From NCBI GenBank assembly GCA_023213315.1, contig JAKCPI010005171.1, forward strand, positions 62,001-126,000: a DNA stretch of 64,000 nt, given 5' to 3'. Made by a program: the position numbers and the translations under genes. Within the stretch, counting starts at the first letter, position 1, and each line of letters begins with the position of its first letter. This stretch comes from Euborellia annulipes (lineage: Eukaryota > Arthropoda > Insecta > Dermaptera > Anisolabididae). Shown here in pieces: positions 10,472 to 21,210 of this stretch. The notes under the pieces are model-generated. The model was not told the origin of the DNA and did no database searches. It saw nothing but the letters and a program-made list of their open reading frames with translations.

Positions 10472-11036
10472 TAAACGTTTTGAGGTCCTCTGAATCCAAA
10501 AAAGTGGTTTTTGCGACATGGTCTGTCTGTGTGTATGTGTGTGTTCAATTTTAAGCATGAAGGCATTGTGCCAGGAGGTTGAAATTTTATATTTAAGTTA
10601 GGCACCCCCATGGGACGTGACACGAAGCTTTTGAACAAAATCGACCAAAGAGTACTAATACTTTACTGATTCACTTTTTAAGTTTTTTTCGATTGCCTCA
10701 AAATTCGCTCCAATGATTTTGATTAAAATTTATAAATCAATTATTCTTTAGATGCTCTTTAAAATGTATATTCTCATTTTGTCATTGAAATCTTCTGAAG
10801 ACCACTTTACTCTTATACTCCATAGAAAAGATAGGAGAAATGGTTGCCATAGTAACAAAATATAAATATTTTGCCATACTTATAAATTTTACATCTTGAA
10901 AATCGAATGTACCGTAGTGTCGGAAACTAAATATATGTCGAGACGAAAAATCTGGTGAGACAAGCACAGAACACAACTTTCGATTACCGAAGGTAAGAGA
11001 AAGCTGTGTGCTGTGCGACAGTCACACCAGATTTTT
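10472..11036 (+). mobile_element. HN element, 5'-truncated
   Basis: Begins at AACGTTTTGAGGTCC and keeps the TGCGACATGGTCTGTCTG motif, interior and 3' hairpin ending CACACCAGATTTTTT. It belongs to a subfamily with CATGGGACGTGACACGAAGC instead of the CCCCGGGACCGG segment of the young copies. Confidence 0.8.
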
Positions 11037-12060
11037 TAAATAGTTTTTGGAGATGTAAAAATAATGAGTGTTAATTTACAGTGTTTAAAAAAATACAACT
11101 GGAGATGGATGGATTTGTAAATACAAATGAAATGATCTTGATTTTTTCTTTTTTTTTTTTGTATTTATATAACAACAAAAAAGAAGAGATTAAAGAATTT
11201 GTAGAGGAGGAACAGAGTCACTTTAAAAAAAAAAAGGGCCAGCCGATTAGGCAAATACGTAGCCGCCGTATATTTAGGACGAGGGGATGATGATGACTTT
11301 TTACTCTTTCATGCATAAAATGAAAATGTATTCGTGCGAAAATTCGATTTTCACCGGAAATGTAGCTATGTTTTTAGAGAGAAAGAGCAACTAACTGACT
11401 CTCTCCTCTATACAAGGGGATGGATGACGTAAAATAAATAAAATCATCTCTGCACTTGAAAGAAAATAAAATTGTCTCAGACAGACAGACAGACTCATTA
11501 ATGGCTGCGCATGCTCAGTTGAATTGTTTATTTTGAAAGGGAGCCAAGTCATCGAAATTGCTCTCAATATAAATAAAATGATAGCAATTGACTTGTCTTT
11601 AAAATCAAATCAATTTTCAGCTTCAATCTAGAATTCTGTGTATTCAAGAATTTTAGAATTTTGATTTCAGATTAGTAAAGTCCGGATATTGGTGCACAAT
11701 CAAACCTTAAAATATGCATGCATGAATGCACTATAAAATGACCAAATATGTACAATGAAGAGAAAAAACAATAAAAATATGCTCTATCACAAATTTACTA
11801 TATTTTTATTTTTTTTTTATAATAGGCAATTTCTCTAAATTTTCTTCGTTTAAGGCAGGCGCCTAAATAACACCCCCGCAGAACTCGAAATGCGGGGGAG
11901 TGGGGGGGGGAGCAGGTCAAGGGGCGCAGAGGCCCGGGGGCCAAAGAAAATACATAAAAGAATTTAAAAAATAAAATGTAGTAAACGCAAACACATTAAC
12001 ATTAAAAAATAAATTTTAATAGAAAATTTGCTCTAAAATGTCTCTAATTTTGACTTTTCA
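11037..12060. other. No gene recognised
   Basis: AT-rich sequence. A GC-rich patch at 11850-11945 (GGCAGGCGCCTAAATAAC and a poly-G stretch) resembles a hAT-type terminus but has no partner. Open frame 11081-11290 is lysine- and glutamate-rich without motifs. Confidence 0.4.
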
Positions 12061-12493
12061 AGAGTAAAGTGGTCTTCAGAAGATTTCAATCACAAAATAA
12101 GAATATACATTTTAAAGAGAATCTAAAAAATAATTGATTTTTGAATTAAAAAAAAAATCGTTGGAGCAAATTTAGAGAAAATCGAAAAAAACTGCAAAAG
12201 TGCATCTGTAAAGTACTAGTACTCTTTGGTCGATTTTGTTAAAAAGCTTCGTGTCACGTCCCATGGGGGGTGCCTAACTTAAATATAAAATTTCAACCTC
12301 CTAGCTCTTGAGATATTTTGTTCACAGACACACACAGACACACAGACAGACCATGTCGCGAAAACCACTTTTTTGGATTCAGGGGACCTCAAAACGTGAA
12401 GATCCATCAAAATCTCGACATCGAATTTTTGACATGAATCCAATACTTTCTCTCTATATATATATTAACATATATATAGAGGTAAGAGAAAGT
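12061..12493 (-). mobile_element. HN element lacking the 3' hairpin
   Basis: Covers AGAGTAAAGTGGTCTTCAGA through the TCGCGAAAACCAC motif to GGTAAGAGAAAGT at 12481-12493. The CAGATTTT hairpin end is missing. CACAGACA microsatellite at 12324-12350. Confidence 0.8.
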
Positions 12494-13111
12494 AAAAAGT
12501 ACTATTCATGGAGCAAAAAAATCTTTCAAAAATAATGGAACTTTCTCTCAATTATTTCTTTAAATTTGATGATCATGAATAAGCTTTTTGGCTAATTAAT
12601 TCAAGTTATTGTTTTTAGTTGTTGTTATTTGAACTGAATGAGTGGGATCTATGCTATTGACATAGAAAATAAACCCGAGGCGACCGACGACCTTTCAAAT
12701 TATTCTCTATATTCTTAAATAAATAGAATCAAAAATATTTTTTTTTCAACTCCTGAGTCCAAAATTCTAAATAAAAGATTTTCTACAATAATTTAGCGTC
12801 ACCAACTTATAATAATTAAAGTAAATGATATAAAATGAACGCTTTCATATAAATGTATGTGAGGGAGTCAGCCAAGGAAAAAAAAAAATTAGTTGTCGAC
12901 ATTTCGACCGCCAATCACACTCTTCCTCGTGACCTGAGGTCACAACAATCAGTCAAGATTTGGTATCTTTTCATGTGGACGATCTCATATTATTAGATAT
13001 ACATAATGATGCCACCTTTATTTAGGCCTAACTCCTGGTTTGAGGAGGGAGTCTCTCGGTACCGCTTCGTTGGCGCTCGATTCGCTCACACTTGCTAGCT
13101 AGGGGACTTCC
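12494..13111. other. No gene recognised
   Basis: AT-rich spacer. At 12894-12945 there is a degenerate copy of the GACATTTCGACC...TC-TC-TCGTGACC motif related to the hammerhead-like repeats. At 13030-13080 a TTTGAGGAGGGAGTCTCTCG stretch resembles the SINE-C body. Confidence 0.4.
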
Positions 13112-13255
13112 TTTATGACTTAACGTCTTCTTTTATGTCATAACGTCTTCTTTGTGGCTTAACGTCTTCTTTTGTGGCTTAACGTCTTCTTTTGTGGCTT
13201 ACCGTCTTCTTTTATGACTTAACGTCTACTTTTAGGCCTTAACATTTTCTTTCCA
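13112..13255. repeat. Tandem repeat, unit about 20-21 bp
   Basis: At least seven diverged units of the type TTAACGTCTTCTTTTGTGGC lie head to tail. No frame or regulatory meaning is apparent. Confidence 0.85.
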
Positions 13256-13587
13256 CAAACATATTAGGCTCCGGTTCGCCTACGACGAACACTCGCCTTA
13301 CCTTTTGTATCGCGATCATGTCAAAAATTCGATGTGGAGATTTTTTGCTATTGCAAAATAGAGAACAATGAAAAAATCAAAAGGTCCACAAAGAACCTTT
13401 GATGACGAAAAAGACGGATGAGTAGATTCAATTAGGTTGCTATATGTTAATATATCGGTAAGGAACAAAATGTTGGCCATCTTTAATTTAAATATTAATC
13501 ATAAAGAAAAAAATAAATAAATAAATAAAAGAAATTATAAAAAATGAAATAAAAAATGATTTATCTTCAGGAAAAAACAAATAAATA

Positions 13588-13846
13588 CAGTGGAAACTCG
13601 TTTAACGGGCATAATTCGTTCCAGAATCATAATCGTAAAGCGAAGCACTCGTGATGTGAAACGATAACATTCTCCCCATTCAGCTATCTCGCCCATGACA
13701 CAGACTGATATAACATGCGCTTCCCCTCTCCGCGCCACTCGTTATGCGAAAGGTCACTCGTTAAGCAAGTCATTCTTCAACAATGTGTTTTGCTCGGTAT
13801 CCGAATTACTCGTTATGAGAGGTGCTCGGTAAGCGAGGTTCTGCAG
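13588..13846. mobile_element. pogo/Tigger-like MITE (Tc1/mariner)
   Basis: Ends CAGTGGAAACTCGTTTAACG and CGAGGTTCTGCAG match at 9 of 13 terminal positions in inverted orientation and resemble the CAGT-GAA-CTCG-TTA-CG ends of pogo/Tigger elements. TA dinucleotides flank it (13586-13587, 13847-13848). It holds several CTCGTTATGCGA-type subrepeats. The minus open frame 13535-13738 overlaps it by chance. Confidence 0.7.
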
Positions 13847-14262
13847 TACAATAGTTCAAGTCAAAATAAAAAGAAAAATTGATTAATAAAAGTCTTAATT
13901 TAAAAATTAGAACCAACAGATTCCCGTGATTTTTTTTTTAAATAGGCCTATATAAATTAGTAAAAGAATTTCGGTTTAACTGTGGTTTATTTGTATAAAT
14001 TACAACGTTTCGGCCACTCACTTCTTCAGGTACAATTCAACTAAGATTATAAAAGTTGTTACATCTGTGACAAATTCAATTGAATTGTATTCAAAGGCCT
14101 ATATAAATATAAACACAAGAATAAGAAACCTTATAGACGAAAAAACTCCGTGAAAATCTGCCCAGTAGTTTTGGAGTCTATGCGTTAGCAACAGCCAGAC
14201 AAAGAGAATTTGCCTTTGATAAAATAGCAAAATTTCATATAGATATAGATAATTTAAATAAA

Positions 14263-14944
14263 AAAATCTGGTGTGACTGGCGCACAGCACACAACTTTCT
14301 CTTACCTTCGGTAATCGAAAGTTGTGCACTGTGCTTGTCACACCAGATTTTTTGTGTCGACATGTATTTAGTTCCCGGCAGTAGGGAATATTTGAATTCA
14401 GATGTAAAATTTATAAGTATGGGAAAATATTTATATTTTGTTACCATGGCAACCATTTCTCCTATCTTTCCTATGAAGCACAAGAGTAAAGTGTGCTTCA
14501 AACAATTTTGTGGGCAAAACGAGAATATACATTTGAAAGAGCATCTAAAAAATAATTGATTTTTGAATTTTAATCAAAATCGTTAGAGCGAATTTTGAGA
14601 AAATCGAAAAAAACTGAAAAAGTACATCAGTAAAGTACTAGTACTCTTTGGCCGATTTTGATTAAAAGCTTATTTTTCCGGTCCCGGGGGGTGTTTAACT
14701 TAAATATAAAATTTCAGCCTCATAGCTCAATTCCTTCATGCTTAAAATTTGACACACACCCACACACCCACCCACCCACCCACCCACCCACACACAGACA
14801 GACCATGTCGCGAAAACCACTTTTTTGGATTCAGGGGACCTCAAAACGTGAAGATCCATCAAAATCTCGACATCGAATTTTTGACATGAATCCAATACTT
14901 TCTCTCTATATATATATTACATATATACATAGGTAAGAGAAAGT
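14263..14944 (-). mobile_element. HN element, full length
   Basis: Almost identical to 6528-7205 and 60134-60811, with a different ACACCCACCC microsatellite length (14753-14800). Both end hairpins are complete. It sits in an A/T tract. Open frames on both strands (14235-14501 minus, 14335-14559 plus) are by-products. Confidence 0.85.
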
Positions 14945-15278
14945 AAAAATTGAATAACAAAATCTCACAATTATTATCCTATAATTAATAATATATATAA
15001 AATTTCAATTTAAATAAATATATTATATTTATTAAATTGGATTGAAATTGTGATCAAAGTCGTGTTATTTGGGCCTCTTTCTGCACAGAGGTAAAGAGGT
15101 AATATATGATTGTTATATTTCTAAAATAGAAAAAATTGGCGGTACTGGTCGCACAGTCGAAATCAACCAATCCAAATTTGGTCAAAGAAATTATAATATA
15201 ATAGAGGCTATCTGGTAGAGGGGGGGTATCCCTTGAAGTTGAGGAAGAACGCACTTCCGATGTGCTTATTCCATTGAT

Positions 15279-15780
15279 AAAAATCTGGTGTGACTGGCGC
15301 ACAGCACACAACTTTCTCTTACCTTCGGTAATCGAAAGTTGTGTTCTGTGCTTGTCACACCAGATTTTTTGTGTTGAGATATTAAAAAAAAAAACACTCA
15401 CACTTTTTTCTCATTCACACTCACATTCACACAGTCTTTTCGACAACTAAGGCCATTTAAGACTTTAAACGTTACTCGTATTTATATAAATATAGGTATA
15501 TTTATTTGGGGTCCAGGCATTCTTATTTAAGCCATTTGGTATCCAAGTGGCTTAAATAAAATCATCGGACTGCCTGGGGTCCGAACCCGCGACGTTTGGT
15601 ATACGAGGTTACCACTCTAACCCCTACACCAAGCCCCGAGGGCTTGTGTTGAGATATATTTAGTTTCCGACAGTAGGGTACATTTGAATTCAAGATGTAA
15701 AATTTATAAACTGAAAAATATTTATATTTTGTTACCAAGCCAACCATTTCTCCTATCTTTCATATCAAGTACAAGAGTAT
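15279..15780 (-). mobile_element. HN 3' part, split by SINE-B
   Basis: The terminal hairpin (15285-15366) and first internal segment are present. The copy resumes after SINE-B at TTGTGTTGAGATATATTTAG and runs to AGTACAAGAGTA, then stops. The rest of the element is missing. Confidence 0.8.
15383..15643 (-). mobile_element. SINE-B with 14-bp TSD
   Basis: Perfect duplication TTGTGTTGAGATAT at 15369-15382 and 15644-15657 within an HN copy. A-rich tail at the left, tRNA-like head at the right ending GCCCTCGGGGC. The clean TSD sets the element length at about 260 bp and shows it integrated after HN. Confidence 0.9.
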
Positions 15781-16104
15781 GTACTCAGTTGGTGATATGT
15801 GCAAGCCTAATATATATATGATGTTCTCTACTCCCCTTAATATTGACTTTTTGGGGCCAATTTGATTCCTTCATTAGAACATTCATTATTGACCCCGTAT
15901 TGTTCTGAATAAGGGAGCATCTTGATTCCGAAACGTCGACATTTAGTGAGAGGGAAGATCATTAATTAAATTGTTCCGTACAGGATTTATTAATACTCAT
16001 CACACCAATTATTCACCAGGCTGCCCTACATAATCACGCAAAACTTTTACCAACTCCAGAAAAAGTAGAACTAACTGCGCATGCGTAGACTTATAAAAAA
16101 AAAT

Positions 16105-16215
16105 AAATAACTCCCCTAGGCCGTAACTCTAAGTTAGAGTTTTTGACTCTTGAGCTAGAGGTCATGGGTTCGCATTCCGTCCCAGGCGACAAAAATTCAT
16201 TTCAAATTACATGCC
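16105..16215 (+). mobile_element. tRNA-like SINE fragment (type T)
   Basis: CCTAGGCCGTAACTCTAAG to ATGGGTTCGCATTCC (B-box-like), then GGCGACAAAAATTCATTTC. The 3' half matches 21995-22085 (GGGGGTTCGCTTTC, AGCGATAAAAATTCATTCC), so it is a dispersed repeat and not a single tRNA gene. Confidence 0.5.
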
Positions 16216-17158
16216 GGAAAAGACATTAAACAAAAAGCGAAATTTCGCCAGACGTTTCGATACTCATCAACAGGACGTGAAAGTCCGCCTCTGGCTGCTC
16301 TTTAAAGTTGGTTTCGCCCACCTTTAAAGTTGAAGCATCTCTCCCCTTTAACTCTCTCTCTCTCTCTCTCTTTCGCTAGCTAGGATCGTAACTCATCGAC
16401 CCTCTCACTCACTCACTCCCTTCAAAGAGAATTTTTTTTTTAGATCTATTCATATAAGGGATCCAAAAATCCGCAGAGCATTATTTCTTTCCTTCCTTCA
16501 TTTTGGCAGATAAAATTAAATATAAACACTTGTAGTAAAATAGAAAGATTTAATGATGTCATTTTTACTTTCTATTACCCTATATATGTAATATATAGAG
16601 AGAGAAAGTATTGGATTCATGTCAAAAATTCGATGTCGAGTTGTTTATGGATATACTCGTTTTGAGGTCCCCTGAGTCCAAAAAAGTTATTTTCGCATAA
16701 TGATCTGTCTGTCTATATGTAACGATATAAAGCATGTGGAATTGAGCTACCCGAATGGAATTTTATATTTGAGTTAGATTCTCAAAATAAACTTTCGAAC
16801 AAAATCGGCCAAAGAGTACTAGTACTTTACTGATGCACTATTTTAATTTTTAGATTTTCTCGAAATTCGCTTTAACGATTTTGATTAAAATTCAAAAATC
16901 AATTATTTTTTAGAAGCTCTTTAAAATGTATATACTCCTTGAAATCTTTTGTATCAGACTTTACTCTTGTACTTCATAGGAAAGATAGGAGAAAAGATTA
17001 AATAAAAGAAACTGGTGTTTTCTTTCTTGGACAAAAAGTGAGAGGTAGTATGTCGTTTTTTTGGTATAATTCTTAAAAATCGATTAATTTTCAATAATAT
17101 TTATTTTTTGTTTACAGGCGCCCTAACATGTTTCGGCCACAATGAGTGCCATCATCAG

Positions 17159-17333
17159 AGGAGGGTCGTGGCTAATCGGATAAGCTGCGGATTACGTATC
17201 TAGAGTTGCTATACAACTCGGGTTCAAATCCCAGTTGCCGTGAAAATTTTCAACCATTGCCAATCTCTCCTCCATCTCTCTGTAATTGAAGTTAATCTCT
17301 GTTATGAGATGTGGAAATTTAAAAAAAAAAATC
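17159..17333 (+). mobile_element. tRNA-headed SINE (type G)
   Basis: GTGGCTAATCGGATAAGC (A-box-like), a GAGTTG/CAACTC variable-arm-like hairpin and CGGGTTCAAATCCC (B-box). A short body and poly-A (17321-17331) follow. It is present in only one arm of the fold-back: the partner arm reads straight across (ATTATTGGTTCTGATGATGG), so it is a later insertion. Confidence 0.7.
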
Positions 17334-17390
17334 AACCAATAATTCATCCACATAACAAAAGGTTTTGAAGTGTAATTTATAAGTTTTAAC

Positions 17391-17608
17391 GCCTACCTCC
17401 TATACCAAACGTCGCGGGTTCGGACCCAGGCAGTCCGATGATTTTATTTAAGCCATTTGGATACCAGATGGCTTAAATAGAAATGCCTGAACCCCCAATA
17501 TATATATTACTTCAACGGTTATCGTCTAAAAGTCTTAAATGGCCTCAGTTGCCGAAAAGACTGTGTGAATGTGTGTGTGAGTGTGAGTGTGAATGAGAAC
17601 AAAGTGTG

Positions 17609-17637
<29 letters not shown>
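17391..17637 (+). mobile_element. SINE-B, 5'-truncated, 10-bp TSD
   Basis: AAGTTTTAAC at 17381-17390 and 17638-17647 flanks it. The A-box is lost; the B-box region GCGGGTTCGGACCCAGG, hairpin, tail domain and a long poly-A remain. Confidence 0.85.
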
Positions 17638-17639
<2 letters not shown>

Positions 17640-17934
17640 GTTTTAACAATTATTTCTATATTTTTATGATTAAAAACTTAATCGACGTGCAGAGATTAAG
17701 TTTATTAACTTTGCCCACCCACTATTCAAGAAAAAAATATTGTCCCACCCCCCTCTAGAGCCCCCCAGCCCCCTAATGGTCCGATGTTATACATATTATA
17801 ATCATCATTTCACTCGGGAGAAAGTCTGGTTTCTGAATATATAAAAAAAATTATAGGTTATGTAAGAAAAAATTACTGGTCTCCCCCTAATGGTCCGATG
17901 TTTACCAAAAGCTTTTCAGTTCTTGGCCTCTACC

Positions 17935-18197
17935 CAAGGGCGTCCGCAGGATTTTTTGCAGGGGGGGGGGCAAGGATTTTTTGCAGGGGGGGGGCAAGTC
18001 ACTTCCAGATAAGTTAAAAAAAACGTATTTTGATATTAATAATGTTATACATTTCTTAGTATTTAAAGCTTTCTCACCGCGGCAAGGTGGATGTATACTG
18101 TGAAAGGTTTTTTTGTTTTATACATTTTTTTGTATCATTTTAATTTTCCAGGGGGGGGGCAAGTGCCTGGTTGCCCCCCCCCCTGCGGACGCCCATG
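17935..18197. mobile_element. hAT-type MITE with perfect 8-bp TSD
   Basis: Termini CAAGGGCGTCCGCAGG and CCTGCGGACGCCCATG (TIRs of about 15 bp). The flanks CCTCTACC at 17927-17934 and 18198-18205 are identical. Subterminal poly-G/poly-C runs pair with each other. Non-coding; the minus open frame 18118-18306 overlaps by chance. Confidence 0.9.
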
Positions 18198-18426
18198 CCT
18201 CTACCCCTAGTTTATGAGTGCAAAATTTCAAAACAATTGTACAAATAGTTTTTGAGTTTTCGTTGACAAAAAAAATTACCACAGACATACACACACACAA
18301 ATACACACCGACACATAGACATCATTCCAAAAACTACTTAAATGGATTTAGGAGTCCTTAATATGCATTTTGGCAGCTTCAGAAAAATTTCGATTTTTTT
18401 TTTTACGATTACATTAACGTTACCTG

Positions 18427-18763
18427 GCCGCCCCCGGGCTCTGAGTAGTTGGTAGCGTGCTAACCTCGTATACCAAAAGTTGCGGGTTCGAACCCCAGGC
18501 AGTCCGATGTGTATGAGTGTGAGCGTGAATGAGAAAAAAAGTGTGTATGTTTTTTTTTTTTTTTTTATTTTTTATAAAAAAACATTCACACTTTTTTCTC
18601 ATTCACACTCACACTCACACACACATTCACACTGTCTTTTCGGCAACTTAGGCCATTTAAGACATTTACGATATCCGTTATTTATGAATTTATATATATA
18701 GGGGTCCAGGCATTTTTATTTAAGCCATCTGGTATCCAGAGTGTGTATGTTTAAAAAAAAAAA
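18427..18763 (+). mobile_element. SINE-B, internally deleted and split
   Basis: The head (TAGTTGGTAGCGTGCTAACC, GGGTTCGAACCCCAGG) joins directly to the GTGTATGAGTGTGAGCGTG tail, lacking the hairpin. The tail is interrupted by a minus-strand SINE-B (18553-18739) and ends with poly-A at 18753-18763. Confidence 0.8.
18553..18739 (-). mobile_element. SINE-B inserted in SINE-B
   Basis: 5'-truncated copy with A-tail at the left. AGTGTGTATGTTT is duplicated at 18540-18552 and 18740-18752, a 13-bp TSD inside the host SINE's own tail. Confidence 0.85.
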
Positions 18764-19235
18764 ACTTTACCTGCCCAACACATTGTTGATGGGCAAAGTT
18801 AAGAATATAGAAATAATTGTTTAAACTTATAAATTACACCCCAAGGCCTTTTTATTTTTGCCTTAGCCTGGTGCCACAGGCTACAAGACCTTTTGTTATG
18901 TGGATGAATTATTGGTTCTGATGATGGCTCTCATGGTGGACGAAACATGTTAGCGCACCCATAAACCAAAAATAAATATTATTGAAAATTAATCGATTTT
19001 TATTTATAATTATACCAAAAAAACGACATACTACCTGTCACTTTTTGTCTAAGAAAGAAAACAAAAGTTTCTTTTATTTAATCTGTATTAATTTGGACTG
19101 CACCCACCATTTTATCAAAATAGGAGAAATGGTTGCCATGGTAACAAAATATAAATATATCTCGACAGAAAAATGTGACAGAGAGCACATTCGGTTACCG
19201 AAAGTAAGAGTTTGTCAACCGATATAAGTCAGTCA

Positions 19236-19353
19236 TGTGGCATCTAATAATAACATAATTAAGATTCACATAATCTTTCTTATACAGTTGCTAATCTTAA
19301 TTGTGTTCCTTGTCTCTTCACTCTCTCCCTAGAGGTGACAGTTTAATCCAGAA

Positions 19354-19384
<31 letters not shown>

Positions 19385-20117
19385 TTACTTGACGGCGGCC
19401 TTCACTCTCACTCTAGTAATTAGTAACAATAACGGAGAGCTCCTAAATGGACTCTGAATGTCATATTCATGAGATGTATTTTAACTTGGAATTAAAATTA
19501 ATTATAAGAGAAAGGATTTCAACGAAAATACACGTTTTGAGACTCAAGAATGAAAGAAAAATAAATAACCTCTCGATGCTCAGACAACATTTGAGCAAAA
19601 AAAAAAAGGAAAACTTCGGCGCCCTGGATGCCTACTTATTTGGTCGATAATTTAGAATTGACTGTACTTATTTATCTGTTTAAAAACTAATAAAGAGCCC
19701 TTAAGGTGCGAGTTTCGAAAGAATACGATTCAGTACCGAGTTACTCTAGGCGTCAAGAGATGGCGTTAGTTTTTCACATAGAAATACAAGGGATTTATTC
19801 CATTTCATTTGAAAGATTCCAGCTAATTAATTAAGGGTAGAAAATTAATTATTTTTTAACACAATGATTACTAATTTAATTATCTATAAGATATAGAGCG
19901 AATTTTTTATAAATATCTTTTATCTAACGCGATTAATCTAAAAAAAAATTTATTTATTCGAAAATCAAAAAAAGGTCTTCTATAAGTTGTAGATATTTTA
20001 AATAGCTTTAATTAAAAAAAAATTTGAGGTCGATAGCTTCAAAATTGTGGCCGCTGGCATCTCCCAAAATTAGCACCCCGAGGCGCGCAGGTTAAGGGGT
20101 CTATAAAAAAAAAGAAA
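19236..20117. other. No gene recognised
   Basis: AT-rich sequence with a GA run at 19354-19378. The 67-residue frame at 19447-19650 (+) has no recognisable domain and no splice support. Confidence 0.4.
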
Positions 20118-20200
20118 AAATCCCTCTAGCCCAGGATGTGAACACGGATCTTCTTTGTAGAAGCCAACACCCTAGCCCGGTACACCAGCGAGCACCACAG
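20118..20200 (-). mobile_element. SINE-C head fragment
   Basis: On the minus strand the tRNA-like head (GCTGGTGTACCGGGCTAGG, GTGTTCACATCC) is diverged. The body is absent after AATCCCTCTAGC. Confidence 0.6.
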
Positions 20201-20333
20201 TTAATATTATTAAAATTAAAAAGACTGCAGCTTCTTCGCCTAGTTCGAATGATCAGTTAAAAAATTATAAAAACTTTTAAAGTTAGTGAATAAAAACTCG
20301 TCTGAATCAGCATGTTAATATTATCTCAGCAAA

Positions 20334-20607
20334 AAACATCGGAGATGCAAAAAGGGGCGCCCCGCCTCGCATTATTTTTGCCCAGCGTCGAGGTGAAATC
20401 AAAAAAATGCGCCTCGCTTTTCTGATTTATATAAAAGCGAGGAAATATTTTCACTTAAATAAAACCCCTACAGAATTTTATTTGTTTCATATATCCTCGC
20501 TTTTATATAAATCAGAAAAGCGAGGCGCATTTTTTTGATTTCACCTCGACGCTGGGCAAAAATAATGCGAGGCGCCCCTTTTGCATCTCCGATGTTTTTG
20601 GCTGAGA
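20334..20607. repeat. Near-perfect palindrome in F element
   Basis: TCTCAGCAAAAAACATCGG...CCGATGTTTTTGGCTGAG. Arms of about 125 bp include ATGCGCCTCGCTTTTCTG and a short AT loop around 20470. The same structure occurs at 39343-39622. Confidence 0.9.
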
Positions 20608-20716
20608 TTTCACTTCTTTTTGTGAAATATTACATTTAAATATTATTTAATAATTTTTGTTTATTAAATATTAAGTTGATGAATAGATCTTTTAATATGC
20701 ATTCCAAACAGTAAAA

Positions 20717-21210
20717 AATAAATACATCGTTTGGTATCCATTCAAAACGATAAACATAGGATTTCACCAAATTTTATAAAATTTTAGGATTTTTATTTTT
20801 GTTATGTTAGTAAGATGTAAATACATCGTTTGGTATCTATTCAAAACGATAAACATAGGATTTCCCTAAATTTTATAAAATTTTAGGTTTTTTATTTTTG
20901 TTATGTTGGTAGAATGTAAATACATCGTTTGGTATCCATTCGAAACGATAAACATAGGATTCCATCAAATTTTATAAAATTTTAGGATTTTTATTTTTGT
21001 TATGTTGGTAGAATGTAAATACATCGTTTGGTATCCATTCAAAACGATAAACATAGGATTTCACCAAATTTTATAAAATTTTAGAATTTTTATTTTTGTT
21101 ATGTTGGTAGAATGTAAATACATCGTTTGGTATCCATTCGAAACGATAAACATAGGCTTTCCCTAAATTTTATAAAATTTTAGGTTTTTTATTTTTGTTA
21201 TGTTGGTAGC
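20717..21210. repeat. Tandem array, five 99-bp units
   Basis: Units start at CATCGTTTGGTAT at 20725, 20824, 20923, 21022 and 21121, exactly 99 bp apart. Each holds AACGATAAACATAGG and AAATTTTATAAAATTTTA (palindromic). Confidence 0.95.

Larger units (their letters stand above)
16995..19119. mobile_element. Fold-back element with hammerhead-like cores (Penelope-like?)
   Basis: Flanked by the 10-bp TSD ATAGGAGAAA (16985-16994, 19120-19129). Arms 17000-17160 and 18905-19085 pair, as do 17335-17390/17641-17730 and 18775-18905. About 37 bp past the right arm (19083-19119) is unpaired, a one-sided tail. Each arm holds CTGATGA...CGAAAC (minus 17129-17158; plus 18918-18946). Nested inside are SINE-G, two or three SINE-B copies and a hAT MITE. 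Hammerhead cores, variable TSD and a one-sided tail are known from Penelope-like elements, but no RT is present, so the assignment is tentative. Confidence 0.6.
16567..19235 (+). mobile_element. HN copy split by a 2.1-kb fold-back
   Basis: Starts ACTTTCTATTACCC at 16567, runs to AAGATAGGAGAAA at 16994 and resumes at 19120 (ATAGGAGAAATGGTTGCCATG). The 3' hairpin is degenerate (CGGTTACCGAAAGTAAGAG). ATAGGAGAAA is duplicated around the insert. Confidence 0.8.

Noticed and set aside
13112..13255. Transcription-factor-site cluster
   Set aside because: The AACGTCTTCTTTT repeat is a plain diverged tandem repeat with no nearby gene.
17163..17240. tRNA gene
   Set aside because: The sequence has promoter-box motifs and a poly-A-tailed body inserted in one arm of a fold-back; it is a SINE head. 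The other tRNA-like pieces also belong to dispersed repeats.
20717..21210. Regular 99-bp repeats suggestive of a CRISPR array
   Set aside because: Units are contiguous with no unique spacers, and the host is a eukaryote with SINEs and spliced exons.
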